Positions 26,763 through 32,946 of a stretch of DNA of 32,946 nucleotides are shown here, piece after piece. The translations under genes and the position numbers were made by a program. The notes under the pieces are model-generated. The model worked only from the letters and a program-made list of their open reading frames with translations. It did not search any database and was not told where the DNA came from. The stretch is taken from the NCBI GenBank assembly GCA_006844665.1, contig SPJP01000138.1:1-32946 (forward strand), read 5' to 3'. Each line of letters begins with the position of its first letter. Position 1 is the stretch's first letter. The DNA comes from Paracoccaceae bacterium (lineage in GTDB: Bacteria; Pseudomonadota; Alphaproteobacteria; Rhodobacterales; Rhodobacteraceae).

Positions 26763-28751
26763 TTAACTGTTTCCGTCTACGGTGAGTTCCACGAGGTCGG
26801 CCATTATCTGATTCAGTTCAAAATTCTTAGGCGTGTAAATCTTTGCGACGCCAAGTTCTGTTAGTTTTCTTTCGTCCTCTGCGGGAATAATACCACCAAC
26901 AACAATAGGGATATGTGACATTTGTCCGAGTTCCAGCTCTTTTTTGATCTCGGCAATAAGCGGGATATGGTTTCCCGACAGAATTGACAGGCCAATAACA
27001 TGGGGCTGGGTTTCTGCGATTGCATCAATGATCTGGTCCGGCGATAGGCGAATTCCCGCGTAGTCGACCTCCATTCCCGTATCGCGGGCGCGGGTCGCGA
27101 TTTGTTCGGCGCCATTGGAGTGGCCGTCTAGCCCAGGTTTGCCGACCAGCAGCCGCAAGCGCCGCCCCAGGGAATCACTGGCCTGATCGACTGCGTCGCG
27201 CAGCTGATCCAGGCCTTCGGTTTGGTTGGAGCGGGCCTCGCTAACGCCGGTGGGGCCGCGAAATTCGCCATGGACCGCACGCATGACGCCCGCCCATTCG
27301 CCCGTGGTAACCCCCGCCTTGGCCGCCACGATCGAGGCCGGCATGATGTTTTCGCCCTTCTGAGCGGCCGCTTGCAACGTATCCAAGGCCGCGCGAACCG
27401 CATCATGATCGCGGTTTTCTTTCCAATGCTGCAGACGGGCAATTTGATCGGCTTCTAGGGCGGGATCGACGGACAGAATACCGCCGTTCTCTTCGATCAA
27501 AGGCGAGGTTTCGCCTTCAGTATAGCGGTTCACGCCAATTACGGTGGTTTCGCCGGTTTCGATTTTTTGAATGCGGTCGGCATTGGCGGCAACCAATTGC
27601 CCTTTCATATAGTCAATCGCGGCAATCGCGCCGCCCATGGACTCTAGGTTTGCAAGGGTCTCTCGGGCCTTTGTCTTTAATTCTTCGACTTTGCGGTCCA
27701 CGGCAGGGTTGCCGTCGAATAGATCGTCGAATTCCAGCAGATCAGTCTCAAACGCCAGAATTTGCTGCATGCGCAAAGACCATTGCTGATCCCAGGGGCG
27801 CGGAAGTCCCAAGGCTTCGTTCCAGGCTGGCAGTTGCACGGCGCGGGCGCGAGCCTTTTTACTAAGGGTCACGGCCAGCATTTCCACCAAAATGCGGTAG
27901 ACGTTGTTTTCGGGTTGCTGTTCGGTCAGCCCTAGGCTGTTGACCTGCACGCCGTAGCGAAAGCGCCGCAATTTCGGGTCGGTTACGCCGTAGCGATCCT
28001 GACAAATCTCGTCCCACAGATCGACAAAGGCGCGCATTTTGCACATCTCGGTCACAAAACGGATACCGGCATTCACAAAGAACGAAATGCGGCCTACCAA
28101 TGTTGGGAAATCCTTTGGCGCCACGCGGGGGCGCAGTTCGTCCAGAACGGCCGTTGCGGTGGCCAGGGCATAGGCCAATTCCTGTTCCGGCGTCGCCCCT
28201 GCTTCTTGCAAATGGTACGAACACACATTCATCGGGTTCCATTTCGGCATCGCCTGATAGCAATATTCGGCCACGTCAGCGATCATCCGCAGGCTGGGCT
28301 TTGGCGGGCAAATATAGGTGCCGCGGCTTAGATATTCCTTGATCAGATCGTTTTGCACCGTGCCTTGCAGGGCAGAGATATCCGCGCCTTGTTCTTCGGC
28401 AGCCGCGATGTACAGGGCCAGTAGCCAGGGGGCCGTGGCGTTGATCGTCATCGAGGTGTTCATCTCCTGCAACGGAATGCCGTCAAACAGGGTCCGCATA
28501 TCGCCCAGATGGCCGACCGGAACGCCGACCTTTCCGACCTCGCCCCGGGCCATGATGTGATCGCTGTCATAGCCAGTTTGGGTCGGCAGATCGAAGGCCA
28601 CGCTTAGTCCCGTTTGGCCCTTTGCCAGGTTCGCCTTGTACAGCGCGTTCGAGGCCGTGGCCGTAGAATGGCCCGCATAGGTTCGGATCAGCCAGGGGCG
28701 GTCTTTTCGAGGCGCTTGGGCGCTTGCGGAGGTCGGGCTGTGAACGGTCAT
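26763..28751 (-). CDS. ecm: (2R)-ethylmalonyl-CoA mutase, adenosylcobalamin-dependent
   Basis: A 662-residue B12 mutase of the methylmalonyl-CoA mutase family, rearranging ethylmalonyl-CoA to methylsuccinyl-CoA. The substrate barrel begins RPWLIRTYAGHSTATASN, followed by GLSVAFDLPTQTGYDSD. The C-terminal cobalamin domain has LDGHSNG (Asp542-x-His544-x-x-Gly547) and GLSILSGNH. Length and sequence fit Ecm rather than the longer catalytic methylmalonyl-CoA mutase (about 700-720 residues), and ccr is close by. It is divergent from the acyltransferase gene with 133 bp between them. It has a modest ribosome binding site (AGGTAG). Confidence 0.94.
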   Translation of the reverse strand: MTVHSPTSASAQAPRKDRPWLIRTYAGHSTATASNALYKANLAKGQTGLSVAFDLPTQTGYDSDHIMARGEVGKVGVPVGHLGDMRTLFDGIPLQEMNTSMTINATAPWLLALYIAAAEEQGADISALQGTVQNDLIKEYLSRGTYICPPKPSLRMIADVAEYCYQAMPKWNPMNVCSYHLQEAGATPEQELAYALATATAVLDELRPRVAPKDFPTLVGRISFFVNAGIRFVTEMCKMRAFVDLWDEICQDRYGVTDPKLRRFRYGVQVNSLGLTEQQPENNVYRILVEMLAVTLSKKARARAVQLPAWNEALGLPRPWDQQWSLRMQQILAFETDLLEFDDLFDGNPAVDRKVEELKTKARETLANLESMGGAIAAIDYMKGQLVAANADRIQKIETGETTVIGVNRYTEGETSPLIEENGGILSVDPALEADQIARLQHWKENRDHDAVRAALDTLQAAAQKGENIMPASIVAAKAGVTTGEWAGVMRAVHGEFRGPTGVSEARSNQTEGLDQLRDAVDQASDSLGRRLRLLVGKPGLDGHSNGAEQIATRARDTGMEVDYAGIRLSPDQIIDAIAETQPHVIGLSILSGNHIPLIAEIKKELELGQMSHIPIVVGGIIPAEDERKLTELGVAKIYTPKNFELNQIMADLVELTVDGNS

Positions 28752-28770
28752 CAGATGTCGCTACCTACTG

Positions 28771-28783
28771 GTAATTAAATTAC
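28771..28783. promoter_or_regulatory. AT-rich palindrome GTAATTAAATTAC in the ecm/acyltransferase divergent region
   Basis: A perfect 13-bp palindrome 20 bp upstream of the ecm ATG, within the 133-bp divergent promoter region. A related sequence (GCAATAAAATTAC, 11 of 13 matching) lies upstream of ccr at about 30271-30283. It is a candidate operator for ethylmalonyl-CoA pathway genes. Note that a 12/13 match also occurs by chance inside the peptidase gene near 1003-1015. Confidence 0.4.
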
Positions 28784-28884
28784 GTTGCGATGCATCTACG
28801 GGAAACAATATGACTTTGTCAATTCGCTGCAGCGTAGCATAGCCAAGAGTTTACGTCCGCCTAACTTCCTGCCAGTGTCGCGCG

Positions 28885-30264
28885 ATGAACGATTTGATCT
28901 CTATCCCCCTTTGGGTGCTGATTTTGGTGGCGGTGCTGGCCACTATTGCAGCAATTGACCGAATTTTAGGCCCCTCGCTTCGGTGGTTTTTCCGCCGTCG
29001 GATGGAACGGGCTGTGACGCGTCTGAACAAGCGTTTGGAACGCCCGATCGAGCCTTTTAAGCTGTTAGAGCGTCATGACACGGTGAACCGGGTGATCTAT
29101 TCGCCCGAGGTTATGGCCGCGGTTCAGGAATATGCCGCCGACGAAAAGATCCCCGAACAGGTCGCCTTCGTAAAGGCAAAAGCCTATGCCCGAGAGATCG
29201 TTCCGTTCTTTTCAACTGCCGCCTATTTCGGCTTTGCGATTCGGGTCGCCAAACTGCTGAGCCGGTCTTTGTACCGGGTGCGGCTGGGGTCTTATGACAC
29301 CGAAGCCATCAGCACGATCGACCCCAAGGCGACGGTCATCTTTGTGATGAACCACCGCAGCAATATGGATTACGTGCTGGTCACCTATCTGGTGGCCGAA
29401 CGGTCTGCGCTGGCCTATGCAGTGGGCGAATGGGCGCGGGTCTGGCCGTTGCGGGCCTTTGTTCAATCCTTAGGCGGCTATTTCATCCGGCGTCGGTCGA
29501 ACAATCCGCTCTACCGTCGGGTGCTGGCGCGCTATGTGCAACTGAGCGCCAAGAACGGCGCCACTCAGGCGATTTTCCCAGAAGGCGGTCTTTCACTGGA
29601 TGGCAAAGTGGGCCAGGCCAAGCTGGGGTTGCTTAGCTATGTCGTGGCGGGGTTTGAGCCTGAAATCGACCCTGATGTGGTCTTTGTGCCGGTCGGCATC
29701 AACTATGACCGTGTGTTGGAAGATAAGGTTCTGGTCGGCGCGCTGGAACGGGGCGACCGCCGGTTCAAGATGGCCCTTCGCCGGGTGATTTTTTCGATCT
29801 TGCGTAACATTCTGCGCCGGATCACGGGCCGGTTTCAGCGTTATGGCTATGCAGCGGTCAGCTTTGGCAAGCCAATCTCGCTTCGTAACTTTCTGCAAGA
29901 TCACCCAGGAACGGACCCGACCCGCCCCTTGGGCGCCACGCTGACGAAGGCCATTCGCGATATCGTGCCCGTGCTGCCTGTGCCCTTGATGGCGGCCGTC
30001 TTGCTGGATGCCGAAGGCCCCATGGCGCTGGACCAGATCACCAAAAAAGCAAAGCACCTGCGGCAAAGGCTAGAGGATCAAGGTGCCCATCTGCACCTGC
30101 CTCGGGACGACCCGGACTATGAAATCACGGTCGGTTTGCGGCAATTGGTGCGGTTGAAGATCATAAATGAAACACCCGATGGCTATGTCGCGACAGAGCC
30201 TAGTAGCTTGATTTTGCAGTATTATGCGAACTCTATCCTTCAGCTTCTGCCCCAGGAAAAATAG
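28885..30264 (+). CDS. PlsB-like 1-acyl/glycerol-3-phosphate acyltransferase
   Basis: A 459-residue membrane-bound acyltransferase. An N-terminal helix (about 8-28) is followed by the PlsC/PlsB core: the catalytic motif NHRSNMDY (about 155-162), the RRRSNNPLYRR region and FPEGGLSLDGK (about 232-242). The C-terminal part, RLKIINETPDGYVA, resembles the PlsB glycerol-3-phosphate acyltransferase tail. The total length is much shorter than E. coli PlsB (about 800). It would acylate glycerol phosphate or lysophosphatidate for membrane lipids. It lies between ecm (divergent) and ccr (same strand, 127 bp downstream). Confidence 0.88.
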   Translation: MNDLISIPLWVLILVAVLATIAAIDRILGPSLRWFFRRRMERAVTRLNKRLERPIEPFKLLERHDTVNRVIYSPEVMAAVQEYAADEKIPEQVAFVKAKAYAREIVPFFSTAAYFGFAIRVAKLLSRSLYRVRLGSYDTEAISTIDPKATVIFVMNHRSNMDYVLVTYLVAERSALAYAVGEWARVWPLRAFVQSLGGYFIRRRSNNPLYRRVLARYVQLSAKNGATQAIFPEGGLSLDGKVGQAKLGLLSYVVAGFEPEIDPDVVFVPVGINYDRVLEDKVLVGALERGDRRFKMALRRVIFSILRNILRRITGRFQRYGYAAVSFGKPISLRNFLQDHPGTDPTRPLGATLTKAIRDIVPVLPVPLMAAVLLDAEGPMALDQITKKAKHLRQRLEDQGAHLHLPRDDPDYEITVGLRQLVRLKIINETPDGYVATEPSSLILQYYANSILQLLPQEK

Positions 30265-30340
30265 CACAAAGCAATAAAATTACAAAAAGATAACTTTTCT
30301 ATTTCTTTTGTTGCGAAGGCCCTTTAGGTCTTTCAAGGAC

Positions 30341-30374
30341 GCTGACGGCAGTGATTCTGCAGTGCAGCTTTTTT
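30341..30374 (+). terminator. terminator-like hairpin just upstream of ccr
   Basis: GCTG-ACG-GCAG, loop TGATT, CTGC-AGTG-CAGC forms an 8-bp interrupted stem followed at once by TTTTTT (30369-30374). It ends 17 bp before the ccr ATG. It could end the acyltransferase transcript or act as an attenuator if ccr is transcribed from further upstream. Confidence 0.5.
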
Positions 30375-30391
30375 GATAACCGGAGGAAGCA

Positions 30392-31696
30392 ATGGCCCGC
30401 GATCTACCTGACACCGCCTTCGCCTATGACGCCGAAGAAAAAGACCTGTATGAAATGGGCGAAATGCCCCCTTTGGGGCATGTGCCGAAACAGATGATGG
30501 CCTGGGCCATCCGGCGCGAACGCCACGGCGAACCTGACAGCTCGATGTTGCAAGAGGTCGTCGATACCCCAACCATCGGCGATACCGAGGTTCTGGTTTT
30601 GGTAATGGCCGCTGGCGTCAACTATAATGGCGTTTGGGCCGCACTCGGCCAGCCGATCAGCCCGTTTGATGGCCACAAGCAGCCCTATCATATCGCCGGG
30701 TCCGACGCGGCTGGTATCGTTTGGGCCGTGGGCGCGCGGGTGCGTCGCTGGAAGGTCGGGGATGAGGTTGTGATCCATTGCAACCAGGACGATGGCGATG
30801 ACGAGGAATGCAATGGCGGCGACCCGATGTATTCGCCGTCCCAGCGGATCTGGGGGTACGAGACCCCAGACGGCAGCTTTGCCCAATTCACCCGCGTGCA
30901 GGCGCAGCAATTGATGCCCCGGCCGCGCCACCAAAGCTGGGAAGAAAGCGCGTGCTACACCCTGACCCTTGCCACCGCGTTTCGGATGCTGTTCGGCCAT
31001 GCGCCTCATGATCTGAAACCGGGCCAGAACGTTCTGGTCTGGGGCGCGTCGGGGGGCCTTGGGTCTTATGCGATCCAGTTGATCAATACCGCTGGCGGCA
31101 ACGCGATCGGGGTGATCAGCGACGAAAGCAAGCGCGACTTTGTGTTGGGGCTGGGCGCGAAAGGCGTGATCAACCGCAACGACTTTAACTGCTGGGGCCA
31201 GATGCCAGCGGTCGGGTCCGAGGAATATGCCGCATGGTTCGCCGAGGCGCGTAAATTTGGCAAAGCGATTTGGAACGTCACGGGAAAAGGCAACAACGTC
31301 GATATCGTGTTCGAACACCCGGGCGAAGCCACTTTCCCGATTTCCACCTTTGTCTGCAAAAAGGGCGGAATGGTGGTCATCTGTGCCGGCACAACCGGGT
31401 TCAACGCGACCTTTGACGTGCGCTATCTGTGGATGCACCAAAAGCGCCTGCAGGGATCGCATTTTGCCAACCTCAAGCAAGCTTCGGCTGCGAACCAATT
31501 GATGGTGGAGCGTCGTCTGGATCCTTGCATGTCCGAGGTCTTTCCTTGGGCCGAGCTGCCAGAAGCCCATATGAAAATGCTGCGGAATGAGCATAAACCC
31601 GGGAATATGGCGGTGCTTGTTCAGGCCACGCGCCCTGGTTTGCGCACCTTCGAGGACACGTTAGAGGCGTCTAAATCCGCAAGCGGCACGGGTTAA
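30392..31696 (+). CDS. ccr: crotonyl-CoA carboxylase/reductase
   Basis: A 434-residue medium-chain dehydrogenase/reductase that reductively carboxylates crotonyl-CoA to (2S)-ethylmalonyl-CoA with NADPH, the defining step of the ethylmalonyl-CoA pathway. Visible marks are GVNYNGVWA (Asn79, expected CO2-site Asn), IWGYETPDGSF (Glu157), the nucleotide fold VWGASGGLGSYAIQL (217-231), and QGSHFANLKQASAAN with the conserved His. GGAGGAAG precedes the ATG by 4 bases. Its ecm partner is 1.6 kb away on the other strand. It is followed by hairpins and the quorum-sensing genes. Confidence 0.97.
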   Translation: MARDLPDTAFAYDAEEKDLYEMGEMPPLGHVPKQMMAWAIRRERHGEPDSSMLQEVVDTPTIGDTEVLVLVMAAGVNYNGVWAALGQPISPFDGHKQPYHIAGSDAAGIVWAVGARVRRWKVGDEVVIHCNQDDGDDEECNGGDPMYSPSQRIWGYETPDGSFAQFTRVQAQQLMPRPRHQSWEESACYTLTLATAFRMLFGHAPHDLKPGQNVLVWGASGGLGSYAIQLINTAGGNAIGVISDESKRDFVLGLGAKGVINRNDFNCWGQMPAVGSEEYAAWFAEARKFGKAIWNVTGKGNNVDIVFEHPGEATFPISTFVCKKGGMVVICAGTTGFNATFDVRYLWMHQKRLQGSHFANLKQASAANQLMVERRLDPCMSEVFPWAELPEAHMKMLRNEHKPGNMAVLVQATRPGLRTFEDTLEASKSASGTG

Positions 31697-31807
31697 TCGT
31701 TCCCTGGGACCCGCTGGCAAAGGCTGCTGGCGGGTCGCGAATCTTCTGCGTTTTGGCGGACGCATGTGCCGCCAAAGGGTTGCAAAGCACCGACCCGCTA
31801 TAAATGG

Positions 31808-31840
31808 GGGGATAAAATCAGTGAGTATCCCCACATTTTT
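31808..31840 (+). terminator. likely terminator downstream of ccr
   Basis: Perfect stem GGGGATA/TATCCCC (31808-31814 with 31826-31832, 11-base loop) followed by ACATTTTT. A perfect TTTGGCGG/CCGCCAAA hairpin (31752-31759 with 31769-31776) precedes it. Together they probably separate ccr from the luxR unit. Confidence 0.65.
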
Positions 31841-31859
31841 GCTTCGTGCTATGGTTGTG

Positions 31860-31875
31860 TTAACACTTCGTTAAC
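31860..31875 (+). promoter_or_regulatory. perfect CtrA-type box TTAA-N7-TTAAC
   Basis: TTAA (31860-31863), seven bases CACTTCG, then TTAAC (31871-31875) matches the full alphaproteobacterial CtrA consensus. The first half lies inside the palindrome GTGTTAACAC (31857-31866). It lies 19 bp before the ATG of the small gene and 150 bp before luxR. Confidence 0.75.
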
Positions 31876-31894
31876 TATTGGGCAGGACACTAAA

Positions 31895-32137
31895 ATGGCA
31901 CAAGATTGGATGATCGACGTTCTTGCAGACCTGCGTGACTTTTCGCGGCAAAACGGGTTCCCGGTTTTGGCAGAACAGCTTGAAGACACGATTTTAGTGG
32001 CGGCTGCGGAATTTTCGCAGGCGGATGTCGGGGGACCTATTGGCCAAGATAGACTTAGTGCTGCAAACGGCCCTGTCGGACCTCGAATCGACGACAGCTC
32101 TGCCCGACTTGCAGGGCCGTATCCTCGGGCTTCGTGA
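31895..32137 (+). CDS. small hypothetical protein overlapping luxR
   Basis: An 80-residue protein. The first 40 residues (MAQDWMIDVLADLRDFSRQ, then NGFPVLAEQLEDTILVAAAEF) look like a folded helical domain and resemble small proteins I associate with roseobacter luxR loci. After that the frame runs 113 bases into luxR and reads as out-of-frame sequence. AGGAC 9-13 bases ahead of the ATG supports translation. The long overlap with luxR suggests that either luxR translation is coupled to it or the functional protein was once shorter. A longer frame start at 31766 is rejected because it would cross the terminator-like hairpin. Confidence 0.6.
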   Translation: MAQDWMIDVLADLRDFSRQNGFPVLAEQLEDTILVAAAEFSQADVGGPIGQDRLSAANGPVGPRIDDSSARLAGPYPRAS

Positions 32138-32762
32138 TACGTTCGAAGTCGACCATCTTGTCTATCACTCTGTCAATTCCACCGGCGATCAATACGCGGC
32201 CCTGACCTACACGGACGCATGGGTGGAACGCTATATTTCCCATGATTACGCCCGGCTGGATCCCATCGTTCTAAGCAGTTATCGCAGTTTCGGGCCCCTG
32301 AACTGGAAATCGCTGGACTGGTCCCGCAAGCCGACCCGCAATTTCTTTGAAGAAGCGCGCGGGCATGGGGTCGGCACCCAAGGGGTTTCGATCCCCATTC
32401 GCGGCCCCGGTGGCCAATTCGCGATTTTCACCGTCAATCACAGCACTACGGATGAAAAATGGGACCTGTTTCGCAGCCGGGCCCAGCATAGCCTGTTGCT
32501 GGCCGCCCATTTCACCAACGAAAAAGCCCTGTCGATGGAGGCCCACCCCGAGGCCAATGTGCAGCGCACCCTGTCCCCGCGCGAGATTGACGCCCTGTCC
32601 CATCTGGCCGTCGGGCGCAGCCGGGCCGAGATTGCCGACAGGCTGGATATCTCGGAACATACTTTGCGGGTCTATATCGAAAGTGCCCGAAACAAGCTGG
32701 GCGCGATCAACACTGTCCATGCCGTGGCCCGCGCCTTGGCCCAAGGGCAAATCGTGATCTAG
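32025..32762 (+). CDS. luxR: LuxR family acyl-homoserine-lactone-responsive regulator
   Basis: A 245-residue quorum-sensing regulator. The N-terminal autoinducer domain keeps the invariant ligand residues Trp66, Tyr70 (WVERY), Asp79 and Pro80, and Trp94. GVSIPIRGPGG lies near 120-130. The C-terminal GerE-type helix-turn-helix (about 183-240) keeps Glu187 in LSPREIDAL, Leu191 and Gly197. The ribosome binding site is weak because the start lies inside the preceding small gene. It is followed after 120 bp by an autoinducer synthase gene on the same strand, its likely signal source and target. Confidence 0.94.
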   Translation: MSGDLLAKIDLVLQTALSDLESTTALPDLQGRILGLRDTFEVDHLVYHSVNSTGDQYAALTYTDAWVERYISHDYARLDPIVLSSYRSFGPLNWKSLDWSRKPTRNFFEEARGHGVGTQGVSIPIRGPGGQFAIFTVNHSTTDEKWDLFRSRAQHSLLLAAHFTNEKALSMEAHPEANVQRTLSPREIDALSHLAVGRSRAEIADRLDISEHTLRVYIESARNKLGAINTVHAVARALAQGQIVI

Positions 32763-32770
32763 GGTCACTC

Positions 32771-32821
32771 TACCCCCCGTCATACCCCCCGTTGCACGAT
32801 TTTTTTGTCACCGCCCGGTGA
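32771..32821. promoter_or_regulatory. direct repeats and palindrome between luxR and luxI
   Basis: TACCCCCCGT occurs twice, at 32771-32780 and 32783-32792. It is followed by a T-run and the 14-bp palindrome TCACCGCCCGGTGA (32808-32821), 61 bp before the luxI ATG. The palindrome is placed like a lux box but does not match the Vibrio lux-box sequence. A half CtrA site (CGTTAAC) follows at about 32827-32833. Confidence 0.5.
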
Positions 32822-32882
32822 GAATTCGTTAACGCGCCCCTGCCAACCCTGCCGCATCTCTTTCTTGCAGCAGGACAGCTCT

Positions 32883-32946
32883 ATGATCCGTATCGCCCAT
32901 GCCGATGCTTTGGCCGCCTACCCAACCCTGAAAACCACAATGCACG
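32883..32946 (+). CDS. luxI: acyl-homoserine-lactone synthase, 5' end only
   Basis: Only the first 21 codons are in the window, starting MIRIAHADALAAYPTLKTTM. The spacing of Ala-Asp, Leu, Pro, Leu and Met matches the N-terminus of roseobacter LuxI proteins (M-x-R-x-x-x-A-D-x-L...P-x-L-x-x-x-M), and position directly after luxR supports this. AGGACAG lies 7-13 bases ahead of the ATG. The catalytic core lies beyond the window, so the call rests on the N-terminus and context. Confidence 0.75.
   Translation, partial: MIRIAHADALAAYPTLKTTMH

Overview
The window looks like a chromosomal segment of an alphaproteobacterium of the Rhodobacteraceae (Roseobacter/Rhodobacter type). The evidence is the gene order (lpd, 2-oxoglutarate dehydrogenase, sucDC, mdh, malyl-CoA thioesterase, mesaconyl-CoA hydratase, sdhCDAB, then ethylmalonyl-CoA mutase and crotonyl-CoA carboxylase/reductase), the GC-rich coding sequence, the roseobacter-type protein sequences and a perfect CtrA-type box. 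I see no rRNA, tRNA, CRISPR array, insertion sequence or prophage gene. This is a core metabolic region.

Layout. (1) 1-1.35 kb: a P1-family (DmpA/NylC-like) peptidase coupled to a small hypothetical gene, minus strand. (2) 1.4-10.9 kb, minus strand: a succinyl-CoA/2-oxoglutarate operon read sucC-sucD-DUF805 protein-small membrane protein-sucA-sucB-MAPEG protein-lpd, closed by an intrinsic terminator. As written, sucB is broken by a one-base frameshift between its two lipoyl domains. (3) 11.1-12.5 kb, minus strand: mdh with its own terminator and a small secreted protein. (4) 12.7-15.4 kb, plus strand: mcl2-nnrU-like-DUF1737-mch, a tightly overlapping ethylmalonyl-CoA (EMC) pathway cluster, followed by a SnoaL-like gene. 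(5) 16.1-20.1 kb, plus strand: sdhC-sdhD-sdhA-two small lipoproteins-sdhB plus terminator. (6) 20.4-24.6 kb, plus strand: ornithine/lysine decarboxylase, CreD-like membrane protein, RhlE-type RNA helicase. (7) 24.6-26.6 kb, minus strand: an H-NS-like protein, deoD and an aldo/keto reductase. (8) 26.8-31.7 kb: ecm (minus) divergent from a PlsB-like acyltransferase and ccr (plus). (9) 31.9 kb to the end: a small protein, a LuxR-type regulator and the start of a LuxI-type autoinducer synthase.

How it fits together. The TCA segment from 2-oxoglutarate to oxaloacetate (lacking only fumarase) is interleaved with four steps of the EMC pathway for acetyl-CoA assimilation: ccr, ecm, mch and mcl2. These pathways share succinyl-CoA and malate. 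Two distant operons, sucC... and sdhC..., carry the same 35-bp regulatory element: two TGTGATCACA palindromes exactly 21 bp apart, in the same orientation relative to the gene. This suggests one transcription factor tunes both. At the right end, a quorum-sensing pair sits directly after ccr, with a TTAA-N7-TTAAC CtrA-type box 19 bp before the first small gene.

I found no gene set that looks like a wholly new system. The most interesting material is regulatory (paired palindromes, CtrA box, hairpin over the creD ribosome binding site, 11-bp phased repeats before lpd), plus the sucB frameshift and the conserved-looking small proteins inserted in the suc and sdh operons.
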